64,000 nucleotides of DNA from positions 14,598,832 through 14,662,831 of the forward strand of contig JAPWDM010000005.1 of the NCBI GenBank assembly GCA_035578155.1. Direction: 5' to 3'. Below, one piece after another: positions 1 through 12,579 of this stretch (positions are counted from its first letter, which is position 1; each line of letters begins with the position of its first letter). Under the pieces are notes generated by a model. That model made no database searches and was not told the origin of the DNA. It was given only the letters and a program-made list of their open reading frames with translations. Both the position numbers and the translations under genes were made by a program. Origin of the DNA: Brachynemurus nebulosus (Eukaryota > Arthropoda > Insecta > Neuroptera > Myrmeleontidae).

Positions 1-140
1 TTTTCCGGAGTAAAAAGTATGTTAGATGTTGACCCAGGTAATAAGTTATCACCACACCAAATTTCATTAAAATCCGTCCCCTAGTTTTAGCGTGATGCGT
101 GAACAGACAGACAGACAGTCAGACAAAAATTTTAACCCTT
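1..140 (+). repeat. 3' tail of a non-LTR retrotransposon-like dispersed repeat
   Basis: The stretch reads into a run of ACAG/ACAGACAG units at about 104-125 after a segment of the type 'caaatttcattaaaatccgt...agttttagcgtgatgcgtg'. That layout is typical of 3' tails of RTE-like LINEs and derived SINEs in insects. The element starts outside the window and no reading frame is visible. The assignment rests on resemblance only. Confidence 0.45.
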
Positions 141-230
141 TGCATTCGATAGGCGCCGTCATGGCGACACAATAAATACCCTTTGCACTCGAAAGGCGCC
201 TCTCAGGCGCCATCCTATTCTTTACTTCAA
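130..230. repeat. piggyBac-like terminal motif with a doubled subterminal unit
   Basis: TTAACCCTTTGCATTCGA-type sequence begins at about 134, and a near copy (accctttgcactcgaaaggcgcc) follows about 45 bp later. Each copy is followed by a GGCGCC-containing short inverted repeat. TTAA followed by CCCTTTGC resembles piggyBac-type ends. I did not find the matching opposite end, so this is a solitary or degraded terminus. Confidence 0.3.
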
Positions 231-2479
231 ATATCACATTAAGGAAAATTATAAAATTTAATATTAAAATATAATGTTTGTAATATGCAAATAAAAATAA
301 AATATGTAAGTAAACTACTTTTGTTTAAAATACTATACTATTTACAGTACCAGTACAATTTAAAAAAAATATTCTATGTACAGAAACGGTCTCGTTACAG
401 TTTTATTATATGTATAGATTCATCAGGCCGAATACTACGAATTTTTTTATGAATTTTAACAAACTACGTGTGGGTGAATATGGAAATGCATTAAATTATT
501 TCGAAATTTCGAATTAATCCATTTCCTGTGAAAGTTGGTCCAATATTTGGGAACTTAGGTTTAAAACATTCTATATTATTACATTATCCCAAGAAAATAC
601 TGAATATTATTTCAAAATGTTTCGTGTAAAGATTTTCCTGTACACTTTTTGAATAAGTATGTTAACAAAAATTTGTTGCCTAGCAATTTCACGAGAATTG
701 TCAACTAGGAAAAATACGACAGCAAAGCTGGAGTATTTTTAGGTTAACAATTTTTCGAGAAGTGTAAATTTAACAGATAGAAACAGATTGGAGATACACA
801 GACCCAATGAGAAAGGACAGCCGGTGCTATAGCCCCGCGGCACGGGGCTACAGTTCTTGGCTGTTTTTTACCCAATTTTTACTCTAGCAAGTTCAGTGGT
901 AAGTCTAATATTTGATGGAGGGCCTGAGATAGTTTATCCCTGGAATCCTTGATTTTTCTTCACGGCCCTGGGCATACAATGGATTATGTACTTTCTTTAT
1001 GTACTTCACTTATTATAAAACCAACAAAAATGAAACACTCGGTATATAAGTATTATTATTGTGTTTTATAAAATTAAATTAACACTCTGCGTAAAATTAC
1101 ATTGAATTATACGTATTACCTATGTATTATAACCAATGTTGTGACTAATCAAGTGTTTATTTTGTTAAATTACATTTTTTACGTAATTTTTATTTAATTA
1201 GGACATACCTACATTTTAGTTTTCAATAAATGGATTTAATTTGAAATATATTCATTCACACTTAACTAACTTGATACTGAATATTCTAGAAAGTTTTTTT
1301 TACAATCGAAAATTGTTATCTCATTTATCTTTGCTTATCAATCAGTACAAATATTCTGTAATCGGTAAAATATACAATCGCTATTTTGATCATTTATTTG
1401 TGTTCAAAAATAAGCAGAGAGATTGAATTTGTGGATTTTGTAAACGGCTGAAAACGGATTTTGTAAAAGAGAAAACGTGTGACGTATTAAGAGTTCCGTG
1501 TCGAAAGGGTCTAAACATGTAATTTCTAAAATAAATACGATAAAAACTTACAATTTAGATGCACATAGTACAAGCTTTATACTTGATCCCAGCGTTGAGT
1601 GTCTGATACGTGAGGTTTTTTCTCAAGGGGCCAAACTACTATAATATGATAGTTAGCATGCCGGCTGTCGCCAGAATTTTACGTCATCATACGTCGCAGC
1701 GAGGCATCCCCACTTTCTATGCTTATATACATATTTAGAGTTTGTGTTTGTATATGTAGTATAGTGAATGTTAGTGTGTGTGATTGTTGTGGCGGGGTGC
1801 GTGCGAGTACATATATGCGTACTATAAACTGCTATATGTACGTATCTGCTAATGATGATGTAACCACGATCTAACAATCAATAGCCACAACCTAACAATG
1901 CTTGTTTGCTCTGGTAGAGCCGATGGACGACTAGTCAGTAAGCAGTATAAAATGCAGTTCCTTACAACTTTCGAACCACATTTTTTTATATGTACGCTTA
2001 ATCTGTTCATCTGTGTTTTCCTCGTTTATTCTCATTTTCTGCAGCTTGTTAGTATAATCGGTTTCTATTTGCAGTTTCTATCGTTATTCGAAATCGGTTT
2101 TGGACTGTAGTAGTTATCTTTAAAGCTTCTTGTTTTGCCTTCAACTCCCATTGTGACTTTCATACCGCAAAATTTCTTTACTGATTGTCCAAATGAGACA
2201 TTGTTTCATATTACGTAAAAGATTCGTCAAGTGCTTAGTGGCTAGAATTTTTTACAGCTCTCAAAATATCCTAGAATTTTGCAATTATAGGGGGAAACGT
2301 ATAAATTTTGAAGTTTAATACTTCACAAACGAGACAAAAAAATTAAAAGTAGATAGAAGAACCTTAACCTTATTTTAAAATATTTTTCTAACAATATCTC
2401 GAACGATAGGCTACGTGGAATTTTTTCTGGAGCTACTTACTAAAAACGAAAATTTCGTCCATTTTCCAGTACTCCGTTT
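231..2479. other. AT-rich non-coding stretch with repeat fragments
   Basis: No convincing coding exon is visible. A small GC-rich stem-loop (TAGCCCCG at 830-837 pairing with CGGGGCTA at 843-850, plus an outer CAGCC/GGCTG stem) stands out at 818-863. A dispersed repeat occupies about 1615-1900 and is listed separately. Confidence 0.6.
1620..1880 (+). repeat. Dispersed repeat (family F), inverted copy of the 10.9-11.09 kb repeat
   Basis: The segment starting 'ggggccaaactactata' and running through a GTGTGTG-rich tract is matched in reverse complement at about 10920-11088, which ends 'tagtagtttggcccc'. Related TG/CA-rich fragments recur near 24.85-25.2, 42.0-42.3, 43.5-43.7 and 49.34-49.43 kb. 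The short reading frames here are by-products of the repeat. Confidence 0.6.
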
Positions 2480-3269
2480 CAGGGCTGGGAAAAATGGTTC
2501 ATAGAAACCATTTAAAATAGAAAATGGAAAATGGTTTTGCTGAACATATTTAAAATAGAAAATGGAAAATAGCTATTTAAAATGGATTATAAAATGCAAA
2601 ATTACTTTTTTATACTATAAATCTTTTATCGTTGTTTATATTAATAAAAAAAAAGTTTAGAAAATGTCAAACGTATTGAAATTAAATAAGGGCAGCGCAG
2701 TCTTTTGAGGAAATTTTATAAAATTTGCATGATACGAAAACAAAATTTAACTCTTGAAATATTGTTACTCAAAAATATTGTAAAATTTAATTCAGACTTG
2801 ACATAATCAAACCGTGACTACGCTACTACTGCGGCTTCTAAATTATGAAAGTCATCTACTTGAAATACTAAAACATTTCTTATCGACGTGTCTTAAAAAT
2901 AATAGCACACGATTTGAATCAGAAAAATTTGACTTGAGAGAACTGCAGCTCTAGTAACTCAAGTGACATTGAAACTCGAATTATAAAAAATTTGAGTCAA
3001 TTAAATTGACTCACATTTAACGCAATTTGTTAGATTACGTTCAATTCGAGTTCTATGATTAATATGAGTCATAAGTGTCATATATATACACATAAATTTG
3101 AGTATACGTGCATTTTCATTTTAAATGCAAAATGGATTCAAATTTCCATTTTAAATACAAAATGGAAAATGGTTTGACCGAACTTATTTAAAATAGAAAG
3201 TGCAAAATGCCATTTTGTATTTTAAATACATATTTAAAATGAAATCATTTTAAATAGTTCCCAGCCCTG
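2480..3269 (+). mobile_element. hAT-like non-autonomous element, family 1
   Basis: The element begins CAGGGCTGGGAA and ends GTTCCCAGCCCTG, giving terminal inverted repeats of about 12 bp. It is flanked by an exact 8-bp duplication CTCCGTTT (2472-2479 and 3270-3277), the target-site length of hAT transposons. The interior is dominated by variants of 'ttttaaatagaaaatgg' near both ends and has no open transposase frame. A second copy, in the opposite orientation and with its own 8-bp duplication, lies at 32343-33166. Confidence 0.9.
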
Positions 3270-4256
3270 CTCCGTTTAATGAACTTGAATTTTTGGAGGA
3301 TGTTTTCTAGTACAGAAACACACCTCGATGCAAAATTTCATTTATTGGGAATCATTTTCTCTATTGCAAATTACTTTTTGAATTTTCAAAAATTTGCTTG
3401 CCTATGCATATATCCGAAAGTTATCGAAACTGTCTTTATCCGAAATAATTTTAAATGAGTGTTTTCATGAAGTGCTAGTTCCTGTAATTTTTTCAGATTT
3501 TTTAAATCAACTGTTTAAAAATTACGCGTGGGGAGGGGAAATTAGTAATTCACCACTTTGAAAATCAATATTTCGCAAATGGGGCTTCAAAATGAAAAAA
3601 TGGTAAAATAAACTTCAATTTCGTTTTATGAGTCCTTTCATACGATATCGCTATGGTACGTGGAAAAAAATTTTCATTCCCAGTTTTTCCAGTACGAGAA
3701 AGTACTTCAAGAAATTAAGGGGACATATATATCGAAGAATATGTCAATAGAATTTTAAAACCAAGGCTAATAATTAAGATTTTAATTATGTTAGAGATAA
3801 CTTTTGGTAATTGCTTTTTCAAAGGAAGGGGGTTTCACATAAAATAAACGCCACTTCGAAGTTCAGTAAAAAGTGTTTAAAATGAAAAATGGTGAAAGGA
3901 ACCTTAATTTAATTTTGAGAGCCTTCTCTAACAGTACCTCACGCAATGAAATACATAGAAAATAATTTTTCATCACCACAGCCCCATCACCATAAAAATG
4001 CGAGCGGCCTTGTCGAATTAACTAATTGGCTGAAAATTACATATAACATGATTTCATAAGGGATCCCGAAATGTCATCTGAACTCTAACAAATTTTAATG
4101 TTCGGGTATCAAAAATTGAAAAGTTGGCAAGCCTGCTTAATACCCGTACCAGAAAAACTTTGTTTTGATTTTCTCCATTGCGGCAATTATTATTCATATT
4201 ACGTAAAAAATCTAAATTATATAATATAATCTTCTAAGAAAATACTTTACGATAAC
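3270..4256. other. AT-rich non-coding stretch
   Basis: I see no coding exon, RNA gene or clearly bounded element here, only AT-rich sequence with many stop codons in all frames. Confidence 0.5.
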
Positions 4257-6060
4257 CCCGGGAAAAAATTTTCATATTTGGTCATATATGATTATATATG
4301 GAAAATTGGCCATATATGAAAATATATGAGCATATATGACAATATAATTATATAACGTTAATACAATTATAGAATTAAAAAATTAAAATAAAAAGTCGCG
4401 ATTAATAACGAACCTACATTTCATGTGTGATCATATAAGCTCATATATGATCGCCTTCTTTTTAGTCGAGAAAACAAACATAGATATGATCATATATGAT
4501 CTATATATGATCATACTGTGTGAGTTTTTCGAGAGTTGCCGTTTTTATTACAGCCAAACCGTTGATTTAATAGAAAAATTGTTCAAACAAGAGTTGTAGA
4601 TATCGACGGGGGCAACCGATTGCTATAGTCAGGAGCTTTATAGCTCTTATCGTTTTCGAGCTATGATACAAACTTATAGATTTTTAAATGGGACTATATA
4701 TTAATTTTTCGATAAAACTGATCTACTAATGCATTAATTAACAACATAAATGAGCAAAAAAAATTTTTTTACCCAAGTTTAATTTTTTAATATTTCTTTA
4801 TCAGTTAGGCGGTAAAAATATGCATGTGTACTTGAGGCTATTTCAACCGATAGTGTTTTTCTTGGTTACACTTCCATTACATCCAAGAAAAAATCTTTTT
4901 CCAGTACCATTTCTCTCATAAAAATTTGGTTGTAATAGAAATGGCAATTCTCAAATACAAATTCGTCAAATGCGTGTTTTTGACACGCATTAAGTAATGT
5001 CATCTCAGTGAAAGTGTTAATTTATGATTTTTTGTTAACTCTATAGTTGTTAACTCTACAGCCCTCTTGCGTTTATTCAATATGGATGTACAACTCAATA
5101 ATTATTCAGTCACACAACCATGTTAATATGTCATCTTCGATGACATAAAAACTCACATGGTATATGATCTATGTTTGTTTTCTCGACTGAAAAGAAGGCG
5201 GTCATATATGAGCTCATATGATCACACATGAAATGTAGGCTCATTATTAATCGCGACTTTTTATTTTAATTTTTTAATTCTAATTGTATTAACGTTACAT
5301 AATTATATTGTCATATATGCTCATATATTTTCATATATGGCCAATATTCCATACATGATCATTAGGTACCGGGTTTCTTCGGACAGGTCAGGACGGTACT
5401 TATTTCAATAAAATTTTGCAACTAAATTACATTAAATTATGCACATTTGAATGAATATAATTGGTCAAAAATTACATTTTTCACCATTTAGAATACTAAC
5501 AGCATTTTTTATTTGACGAAAGTAAGAAAATTCAAAAAATCGAAAAAAAATTTTGTAAAATATATTGAAAAGTTGTTGAATATTTAGACGGTCCACTATA
5601 ATAGCTAAGACGTACGTATTTACTAAGATTTTTTATTATTGGAAAACAAATTTTTAACAAGCAACTATACTTCTGTCTCTCAAAATTGAAAACAATAAAA
5701 AAAGATGAATTTATTTAATTTAAATGACATGTCACATAAATCACGTACATAATATAAACAAAAATACTTTTGATAGTCAATTAAAATTACAGTGGCACTT
5801 TTCAATTGTGCAGGTAATAAATAAAAGAAAAAAAAGGATGTTTACATAAAATACGTATAAATAATATTTTGATACACATATGTATGTGTGTATGTAACTT
5901 GTGTACGTTGTTTTTATGAAAATATTTTGAACTTTTAGTCACATTGAGTGCAATATGTATACCTGCATATGCTAAAGACGAAACTGTCTGATCCGAAAGA
6001 AATCCGATACCTGATGATCATATATGATTGATAAATTTTTTATCAAAATTTTTTCCCGGG
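4257..6060. mobile_element. Fold-back element with 16-bp perfect terminal repeats
   Basis: The ends are perfect inverted repeats CCCGGGAAAAAATTTT (4257-4272 and 6045-6060). Long inverted arms rich in CATATATG/ATCATATATGAT fill about 4265-4530 and 5138-5352. A younger hAT-like insertion at 5363-6013 splits the right arm. I could not find a flanking target duplication. No coding capacity is visible. Confidence 0.75.
5363..6013. mobile_element. hAT-like element nested in the fold-back element
   Basis: Terminal repeats are TAGGTACCGGGTTTCTTCGG at the left and, read inward from the right, CAGGTATCGGATTTCTTTCGG. An exact 8-bp duplication ATGATCAT lies at 5355-5362 and 6014-6021. Sequence on the two sides becomes contiguous with the outer palindrome arm if this segment and one duplication copy are ignored. 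There is no transposase frame. Confidence 0.85.
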
Positions 6061-8754
6061 AAGTATCACAATACCGCTTTCGAATAATTTCTTGAGAAAT
6101 AAAAAACAAGTTTCTCTTTTGAAATTCAGTATTAGACTCCTTTTATTTTATTATTTTAGTTGCTAGGAAAACTAATTCAATAGTTATAATTTTAATTTTC
6201 ATATTTCACACGGCAATCTGTATGAATTTACAAAATTAAGAAATTTACATTTTCACGGCAATCTTGTGCCCGGTACAGAAGTTACATAGTTTTTCTTTAA
6301 ATGACATTCAGAGATAAGTCGTTCCAATTTTATATAAGTAGAAAATTCAAATGATGCACACCTTTGTGTATCAATTATTATCTAAGTGTATATTGTATGC
6401 GTTAATGTCCCGATAACAGAGATAACGAAATTGCTTTCAATGTTTTAAACTTGAAATAGACGTCATTTACCTTGTTGTTATTCATTGTCTACACATATAC
6501 AACATTATTAGGTACAGATAAATGAAACATTATCAATTTTAATGTATTTTTTATTTGTGCAAGGTTATTCGAATTTGTACGTATGGCTGACTATTGGCTG
6601 GCTAGCAACCTTTCTCTTAATGAAATTTTAATAATTTGACCAATTCATTATGTATACTGTAATTTACATATATAATACAATCAAAACCAACTGGAAATTG
6701 GATAGGATACTTTAGAACACAGCGGTTCCAAAAGTGCGGCTTGTGAAAAATGAAAAAAGCAATAGGGTAGAGTCGTGTAAGATGGCGCGGTCAGTAAGAG
6801 TGCGCACCCCTCTTTTCTCGAAACAGGAACGAAATTTGTAACAAACTTTAATCGTATTTGAACTGTTCGGGTATCCGTAATTGCTCACCAAAAAATATTA
6901 GTTTACGACATAATCCCAATATTCTAGATAAGTCTAAAATTTTTAGTACGATTTGATATTATTTTTCTCGAATTTGAATGTGTTACTACGGTTCGAAACA
7001 AGTTAAAAGTTATGAATGTGTCTATGGCTAGTAAAGTTAGTTACGAACTAGCTCCGATCACTTTAGTTTGTGTCAATACGCGGGGATGGTTCCCACAGGA
7101 TGATTTTGTTGATAATAGGCAGCGTGTAAAATGGCGCAGTACAAAGGCGTGTAAGACGGCGTACACATTCTTACACGACAGTTTCTTTTATCATGTTTTT
7201 CTTTAACTTTTCTAAGGAATTCTATACAGAAAACTTCTGTACAGTGTAAATTCGTGTAACCCAAGTTCCTACATCAAAAGTTTACGATTACGAAAACTAA
7301 CGATAACGAAAAGTAATTTTTTAAAGATATTCTATTATTAATAAAGTCACTCCGACTAGTGGAGCCTAAAATTAACCAGTTATAACCAATTTATAAAAAG
7401 TAATTCGATATCGATAATTCTCGATAACCAAAACTATATTTTATTAGTCGTAAAATGTTTGGAATACCCACAACTTGCTTCGCTTAAGCCTTCAAAAATT
7501 TTGTTATTTTTTGCTACGACGCATCGTTCACAAGATACTTACGATCATAAGTTTTCCGTTACGAAAAGTTACGAAAATTAATTTTTTTTTAAATGTGTTA
7601 TTGCTGACCCAATTAATTGGACTAATGGAACCTAAATTAACCAGTTATAATCAATTTATGATAAGTAATTCGGTATCGATAAGTTTCGATAACGAAAAGT
7701 AGGTTTTAACAATCGCAATACGTTTGAGTAAAAGAGCTATGACAGTACGGCGGCACACTACGTCGTTAAAAGTATTGCCACACCTTGAGTCAAGGTATTC
7801 CCATACTTTTGACTCAAACGAATGAGCGCACTCACTACGTTCGTGCGCTCAACTTCGCTTTCGTGGGCAATCGACAATTTCCGGCACTTATTGCACAATA
7901 TACTATTTTAATTTATGCTGCTCCAACTATTCTAAAAATAATTTTCTACCTAAACCACAGAACAGTGAACATATTATATATTATATTATATAGACTGATA
8001 ATACAAATGTGTAATTGAAGTAATAAGTTACGACCAGGTTCCGAACTCAATAGTATCCAACTATTTTAGATGGATTGGACACTGGAAATTCGCCAGTGTC
8101 CAATCTTTGGAAATTCACTATGTTATGCAGTTGCTGCGACAGGGGTATTTTGTTTTTGAATTAGTAACTACAAAAATGATATGAATTAGATCTGTTGGTA
8201 AAATTTGGGTAATATGAGTGCCAAAATTTTCATTGTTCTGAAAATAATGGGTGTTTATAAAATTTTTGACATTTTCTGGGTGTGACGTTTCGGTTAGACT
8301 GTATTCTTATATTCAATTTGTAAATTAGAATAGATCGACCAAATCCCTCTGCGTTCGACTGGTTCGACAAAGCTTATATTTCCTTCCTTATTTATTTATT
8401 TATTTATTTATTTTTTTTGGCCCTACCAAATATTTTGATATTTAAAATTTGGCCCGTCGCGTCAACGTAAAACTTTGGGAACTTCTGCTTTAGAATATTT
8501 ATTATCAGTTAAGGAAACATTTTTTCCAAATATAGTATTGTTCAAGCCCTAACAATGTACGTTTTATAATTATTATTATAATTATTTGATCTACAACAAT
8601 TTCGGCAAAAGGCATGCATTCGGGAAAAATATGTAAGTGCATATAACCCCTTAAATTATTCGAATTTAACATTTTCAGACTGACATCCTGATATACCGGA
8701 AAAACAACCTATAAGAGATTCAAAAACTTCTACATAAGGGTACAAGTAAATTTA
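6061..8754. other. AT-rich non-coding stretch with repeat fragments
   Basis: No coding exon recognised. It contains a conserved hairpin-repeat copy (about 7795-7905) and a fragment at about 8150-8490 that resembles the hAT-like element at 62333-62819 (shared 'gatctgttggtaaaat', 'gacattttctgggtgtg' and 'aaatattttgatattta' segments). Confidence 0.5.
7790..7910 (-). repeat. Conserved CG-containing repeat, copy 1
   Basis: On the minus strand this reads 'tattgtgcaataagtgc', then 'gaaattgtcgattg', 'cccacgaaagcgaagttg'. The same segment recurs on the plus strand at about 12583-12640, nearly identical over about 55 bp. The core is richer in CpG than the surroundings. Its class is unknown. Confidence 0.6.
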
Positions 8755-9513
8755 GGGTGTTATCACACTGACGATTTGTGAGCGTGTTTCCAGCGAGGTG
8801 ATTTTAAACATTCAACATGTCTGTCGACGATATTGTTAACAATATTAATAGATTTGAGCGTTACTTTATGGCATTCCATATTTGTAAATAATAAACAAAT
8901 ACTTTACTTTGCAAAATAGTACTTTTATTTTTGAAACTGTGATAATATTGTTTTGAACCGTTAGTTCATTTTCAAACAGAATAAAAATTATATTCGATAC
9001 ATGCCCTTATATACTAATTTTATCTACCTATACTTATGAAGGAGGAGTGATATATGGTGTGGAAGTGGGAGGGGCGGGGGTAGTGGGAGAATCCGAAAAA
9101 CAAGAAAAACACGTGTCACGTGTTTGTTTGCATTTGTCACATGTAATGTAATCTTGTTTTTCGGATTCTCCCACTACCCCCGCCCCTTCCACTTCCGCAC
9201 CATATATAACTCCTCCTTCATAAGTATAGGCAGATAAAATTAGTATATAAGGGCATGTACCGAATATAATTTTTATTCTGTTTGAAAATGAACTAACGGT
9301 TCGAAACAATATTGTCACAGTTTCAAAAATAAAAGTGGTATTTTGCAAAGTAAAGTATTTGTTTATTATTTACAGATATTGTTAACGTTATATAACACGC
9401 ATAATATGTAATTGCAGTTTTTTCTACAATACGAATAAAGTGGGGCGTGGCGAGCTATAATGCGTCGTAGCGAACTTACAACACGCCGACAAATCGCCAG
9501 TGTAATAATGCCC
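8755..9513. mobile_element. PIF/Harbinger-like MITE with 3-bp TTA flanks
   Basis: The left end GGGTGTTATCACACTGACG matches the inverted right end GGGCATTATTACACTGGCG. Both sides are flanked by TTA (8752-8754 and 9514-9516), the target length typical of PIF/Harbinger elements. The interior is almost wholly a long palindrome (see 8878-9380). No transposase frame is visible. Confidence 0.7.
8878..9380. repeat. Long near-perfect palindrome (arms about 230 bp)
   Basis: The left arm runs from 'tatttgtaaataataaac' through 'gaaggaggagt' and 'gggaggggcgggggtagtgggagaatcc'. The right arm repeats this in reverse complement from about 9150 to 9380. The centre (about 9107-9145) is itself partly symmetric around CACGTGTCACGTG. 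The 104-codon frame on the minus strand is a by-product of the arm. Confidence 0.9.
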
Positions 9514-12004
9514 TTACCTGTTAATAAATTTAGTATGTATTATGTATTATACAAATATCTGCATAAATATCCAATTAATTCTATATATAATTAAACAAAT
9601 GTAAAAAGTTAATTACGGCTATAAAATGTTAACCTATGGCCTTAGATTTTATAAAATTTGTTACTGTTTTCATATCGATATCAGTCATTTTAATAATACG
9701 CAAATAAATATTTGTTAGCCTGTGAATGCCCTGTAATTATTAACGTGTTGAAGGTTATGAGAAATTATGACTAAACGCTCAACTAATACAACAATTATTG
9801 TTATAAGGTAAATAAACAAACGTAGTTTGCTCTTTGTCTAGGCACAATAGGTATCACAGTGGCGCGGTGTGCGATACTTATGATACCTGGATTGAGAGCG
9901 AGCTACGTTTGTTTATGTACCTTATTGGTATATATACTTTATATATGAAATTGTTGACGCGGTATAAAAGTGTGTCGCAGTTAGTCAGGTTTCACTTGAC
10001 GCACCGTACGGCGTTCATGACCGTCAACGTGTTAATTACTAAATAGTATGTAATCAAAATCACGTTAATCGCCAGTGATTTTTCAATTTTTCAATAAATA
10101 TTATTAATATTATCGCTGCTCCAGTTTTTAATTATCAATAATGTTACGTGTGTACAATAAATTTATTTATCTAAAGTTAATCAATCATGCAAAGAACATT
10201 TTATTTTTCTGAATTACCTAGCCATTTCCGGTTCCGGTTTTCCTCCATTCTAATTTCATGTTAAACATGTAATTAATTTCTATTTAATCGTTTGAATCAA
10301 GTCCTAAGCGTATGTGTAAAAAACTGTAGCTAGCAGTGTGTTCAGAGTGTGTCAGATATTGCTTAGGTGATTCAGTCGTCCGCAGCACTTGTAGTCGTTC
10401 GGACATTGATTGTTGCAACAATGTAATACATGAATACGTAAGCCTAGAATACATACATATTACACCAGACATTATCTATACGCACCGTTGTCGAGTGTGT
10501 ATGTATGGTATATATCATAGAACACTGGAAGGAATACAACTACCTCTTTTCTGCAATCACTTATGGGCATTTATGTGCATTTTGCAGAACTATGTTGTCA
10601 TTCACTTAGTAGCTACCAATGCGTGTGTTTCAATTGTTGTCATATTGTTGCCGTCGTGTTGACACGATATACGTGGTATACGTTCATGATGCGTGCCACA
10701 TGCATGTTATGTATATGCGTATGCAAGACACCCCATACACACAACCATCCATCTCACTAACACACACAACTCCGCGTGCACATATATAACATATTGATAG
10801 GATATTTTCTATCCTTTGTCGTTACACTGGTTTTAGTAGTATAGAGATACTAGCGTTCGTTCTGTGGTATATATGGTATATATTGTATCATCTCCCACCA
10901 GCCATCGAGCAATACATACATACGGAATATCACACATACTAACATCAACTACACCACACATACAGACACAAACTCTAAATAATATGTATATAACCATAGA
11001 AAGTGGAGAAGCGCCTCCCATTTTTGTGACGTAAATTTTTGGCGACAGCTGGGATATTAACTATCATATAGTAGTTTGGCCCCTTGGTTTGAATGTTACT
11101 AAGATTTTTTTAGCATTTCGTAGTTTTCATAACGAAATCCTTATGAACTCGTCATTTCTGTCATCGCATTAGATGGTCTATCCGCACTTGGCCACTTTGT
11201 AACAATCAGTGTCGTTTTTTAAAAGCTATTATTGAAATAGTTAAGATAATCATTATTAACAAAAAGGCTAATTTTAATGTTAAATAAATAAAAGCAAGAA
11301 ATATTTTATCCCGAAAATACTGAACAACTCTAGCTACTGAATTACGAAATCCTGACTTAATACGTGTTTAACACGCGCTTGTCTAATTTTGTAAGATCTA
11401 AAAACGTAGGAACAGAGAATAAAAATTGGTCGTTAACACTGATATTAGAATATGTATGTATCATATAATAAATGGAGTACATATTTTTTTTTTTTTGATG
11501 TAAAATCGCCATATTGGTTAACACCTCTTATAACCTACACAAAGTGTCGGCGGTAATAAATACTTTTTAATTTATATGTGATTTTTGTTGTAACTTATTA
11601 ATAAATATTCTAACAATACTTATAACAACAAATATAACATCAATAAATATACAAAAATTTTAAATCCAACCTTATATAACCGCCATATTTGTCAACACCT
11701 ATCACTTTTTTGGCTTCATTTTCATATACATTGTATATATTCCTGTACTCCCTCTATTTATTCGATACTCAGAAGTCGTTAGTTATTGAAGTTATTATTT
11801 ATAATACTTATTAAAAAATTCTCTATGAAAAAGGTTATTTACTAATATCAAATATGGAATACCATAAAGTAACGCTCAAATCTATTAAAGTTATGTACAG
11901 TGTATATGACCAATAGAAAAGGAGATATTCATAAAAAGAACCTGATTTTTGTAACCTTTGATCTTGAATAATAGAACTCGCTTATCGCACACCTTCTTGC
12001 AATA
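9514..12004. other. Non-coding stretch with family F repeats and a dispersed-repeat tail
   Basis: Includes a family F repeat copy at 10300-11090. A segment ending about 11400 carries 'ctctagctactgaattacgaaatcctgac' and 'acacgcgcttg' and resembles 52.68-52.79 kb. No coding exon recognised; the 108-codon frame at 10336-10662 shows no domain. Confidence 0.5.
10300..11090. repeat. Family F dispersed repeat copy
   Basis: TG/CA-rich sequence with 'gttacactggttttagtagtatagagata' at about 10823. A related segment is found near 25165 ('gttacactggtttcagtagtaaagaaata'). The right part (10920-11088) is the reverse complement of 1620-1790. Boundaries are approximate. Confidence 0.6.
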
Positions 12005-12533
12005 CAGTTGAACCTTTTTTTATACGGTGGATAAGGACCGTATAAAAAAAATCGCACAAAAAAATATATTTAGAAATATCATAAATAACTAGAAAAAGAT
12101 TAGTTAGGTCCAGATTCTAAAAAAAACTTTTTTAAGCCGTGGATCGGGACCGTATAAAAAAGTTTCATCGAAAATACAAAAAACTCAAAACGCTCAAAAC
12201 CTCACAATTTCAATAGAAGTTGCTTTTCTAAATAAGATAAAGCCTTAATTTACACGTAGAAACATTTTATTTCATTTTTATGAAAATTTTGAAAAATACA
12301 TCTGTAGGAAAATTAAATGATGCAATAACTTATGCTTTTATGCAATGTATTGACTAAATGCTTAAAAACCGTTAAAAAGTATTTTTATCAAAGAAAGTTA
12401 CTCTAGTAAATATTTAAGTTTCTTACTGTCTCTTAATTTTGATTCATATTAGGCATTTTAGTGGCCATTTTTTTAAAAACCGCATAAAAAAACGCACAAA
12501 TAATGACCACATAAAAAAAAAGGTTTCTAGTTG
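12005..12533. mobile_element. TA-flanked MITE, family A copy 1
   Basis: Begins 'cagttgaacctttttttatacggtgg' and ends with 'accacataaaaaaaaaggtttctagttg'. The imperfect terminal inverted repeats carry the motif ACCTTTTTTT...GCGGT...ACCGCATAAAAAAA. TA lies on both sides (12003-12004 and 12534-12535), suggesting a Tc1/mariner-type target. Other copies are at 23224-23666 and 47113-48749. Confidence 0.7.
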
Positions 12534-12579
12534 TAATAACTTTTGACAAATTGAAAATTTTAATTTATTGGATCATAAC

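Noticed and set aside
9034..9348. 104-codon minus-strand frame
   Set aside because: It spans the palindrome, so its two halves come from inverted arms; no domain is visible.
10336..10662. 108-codon plus-strand frame with many Cys
   Set aside because: It lies within a dispersed repeat related to other copies in the window and lacks any domain or splice logic.
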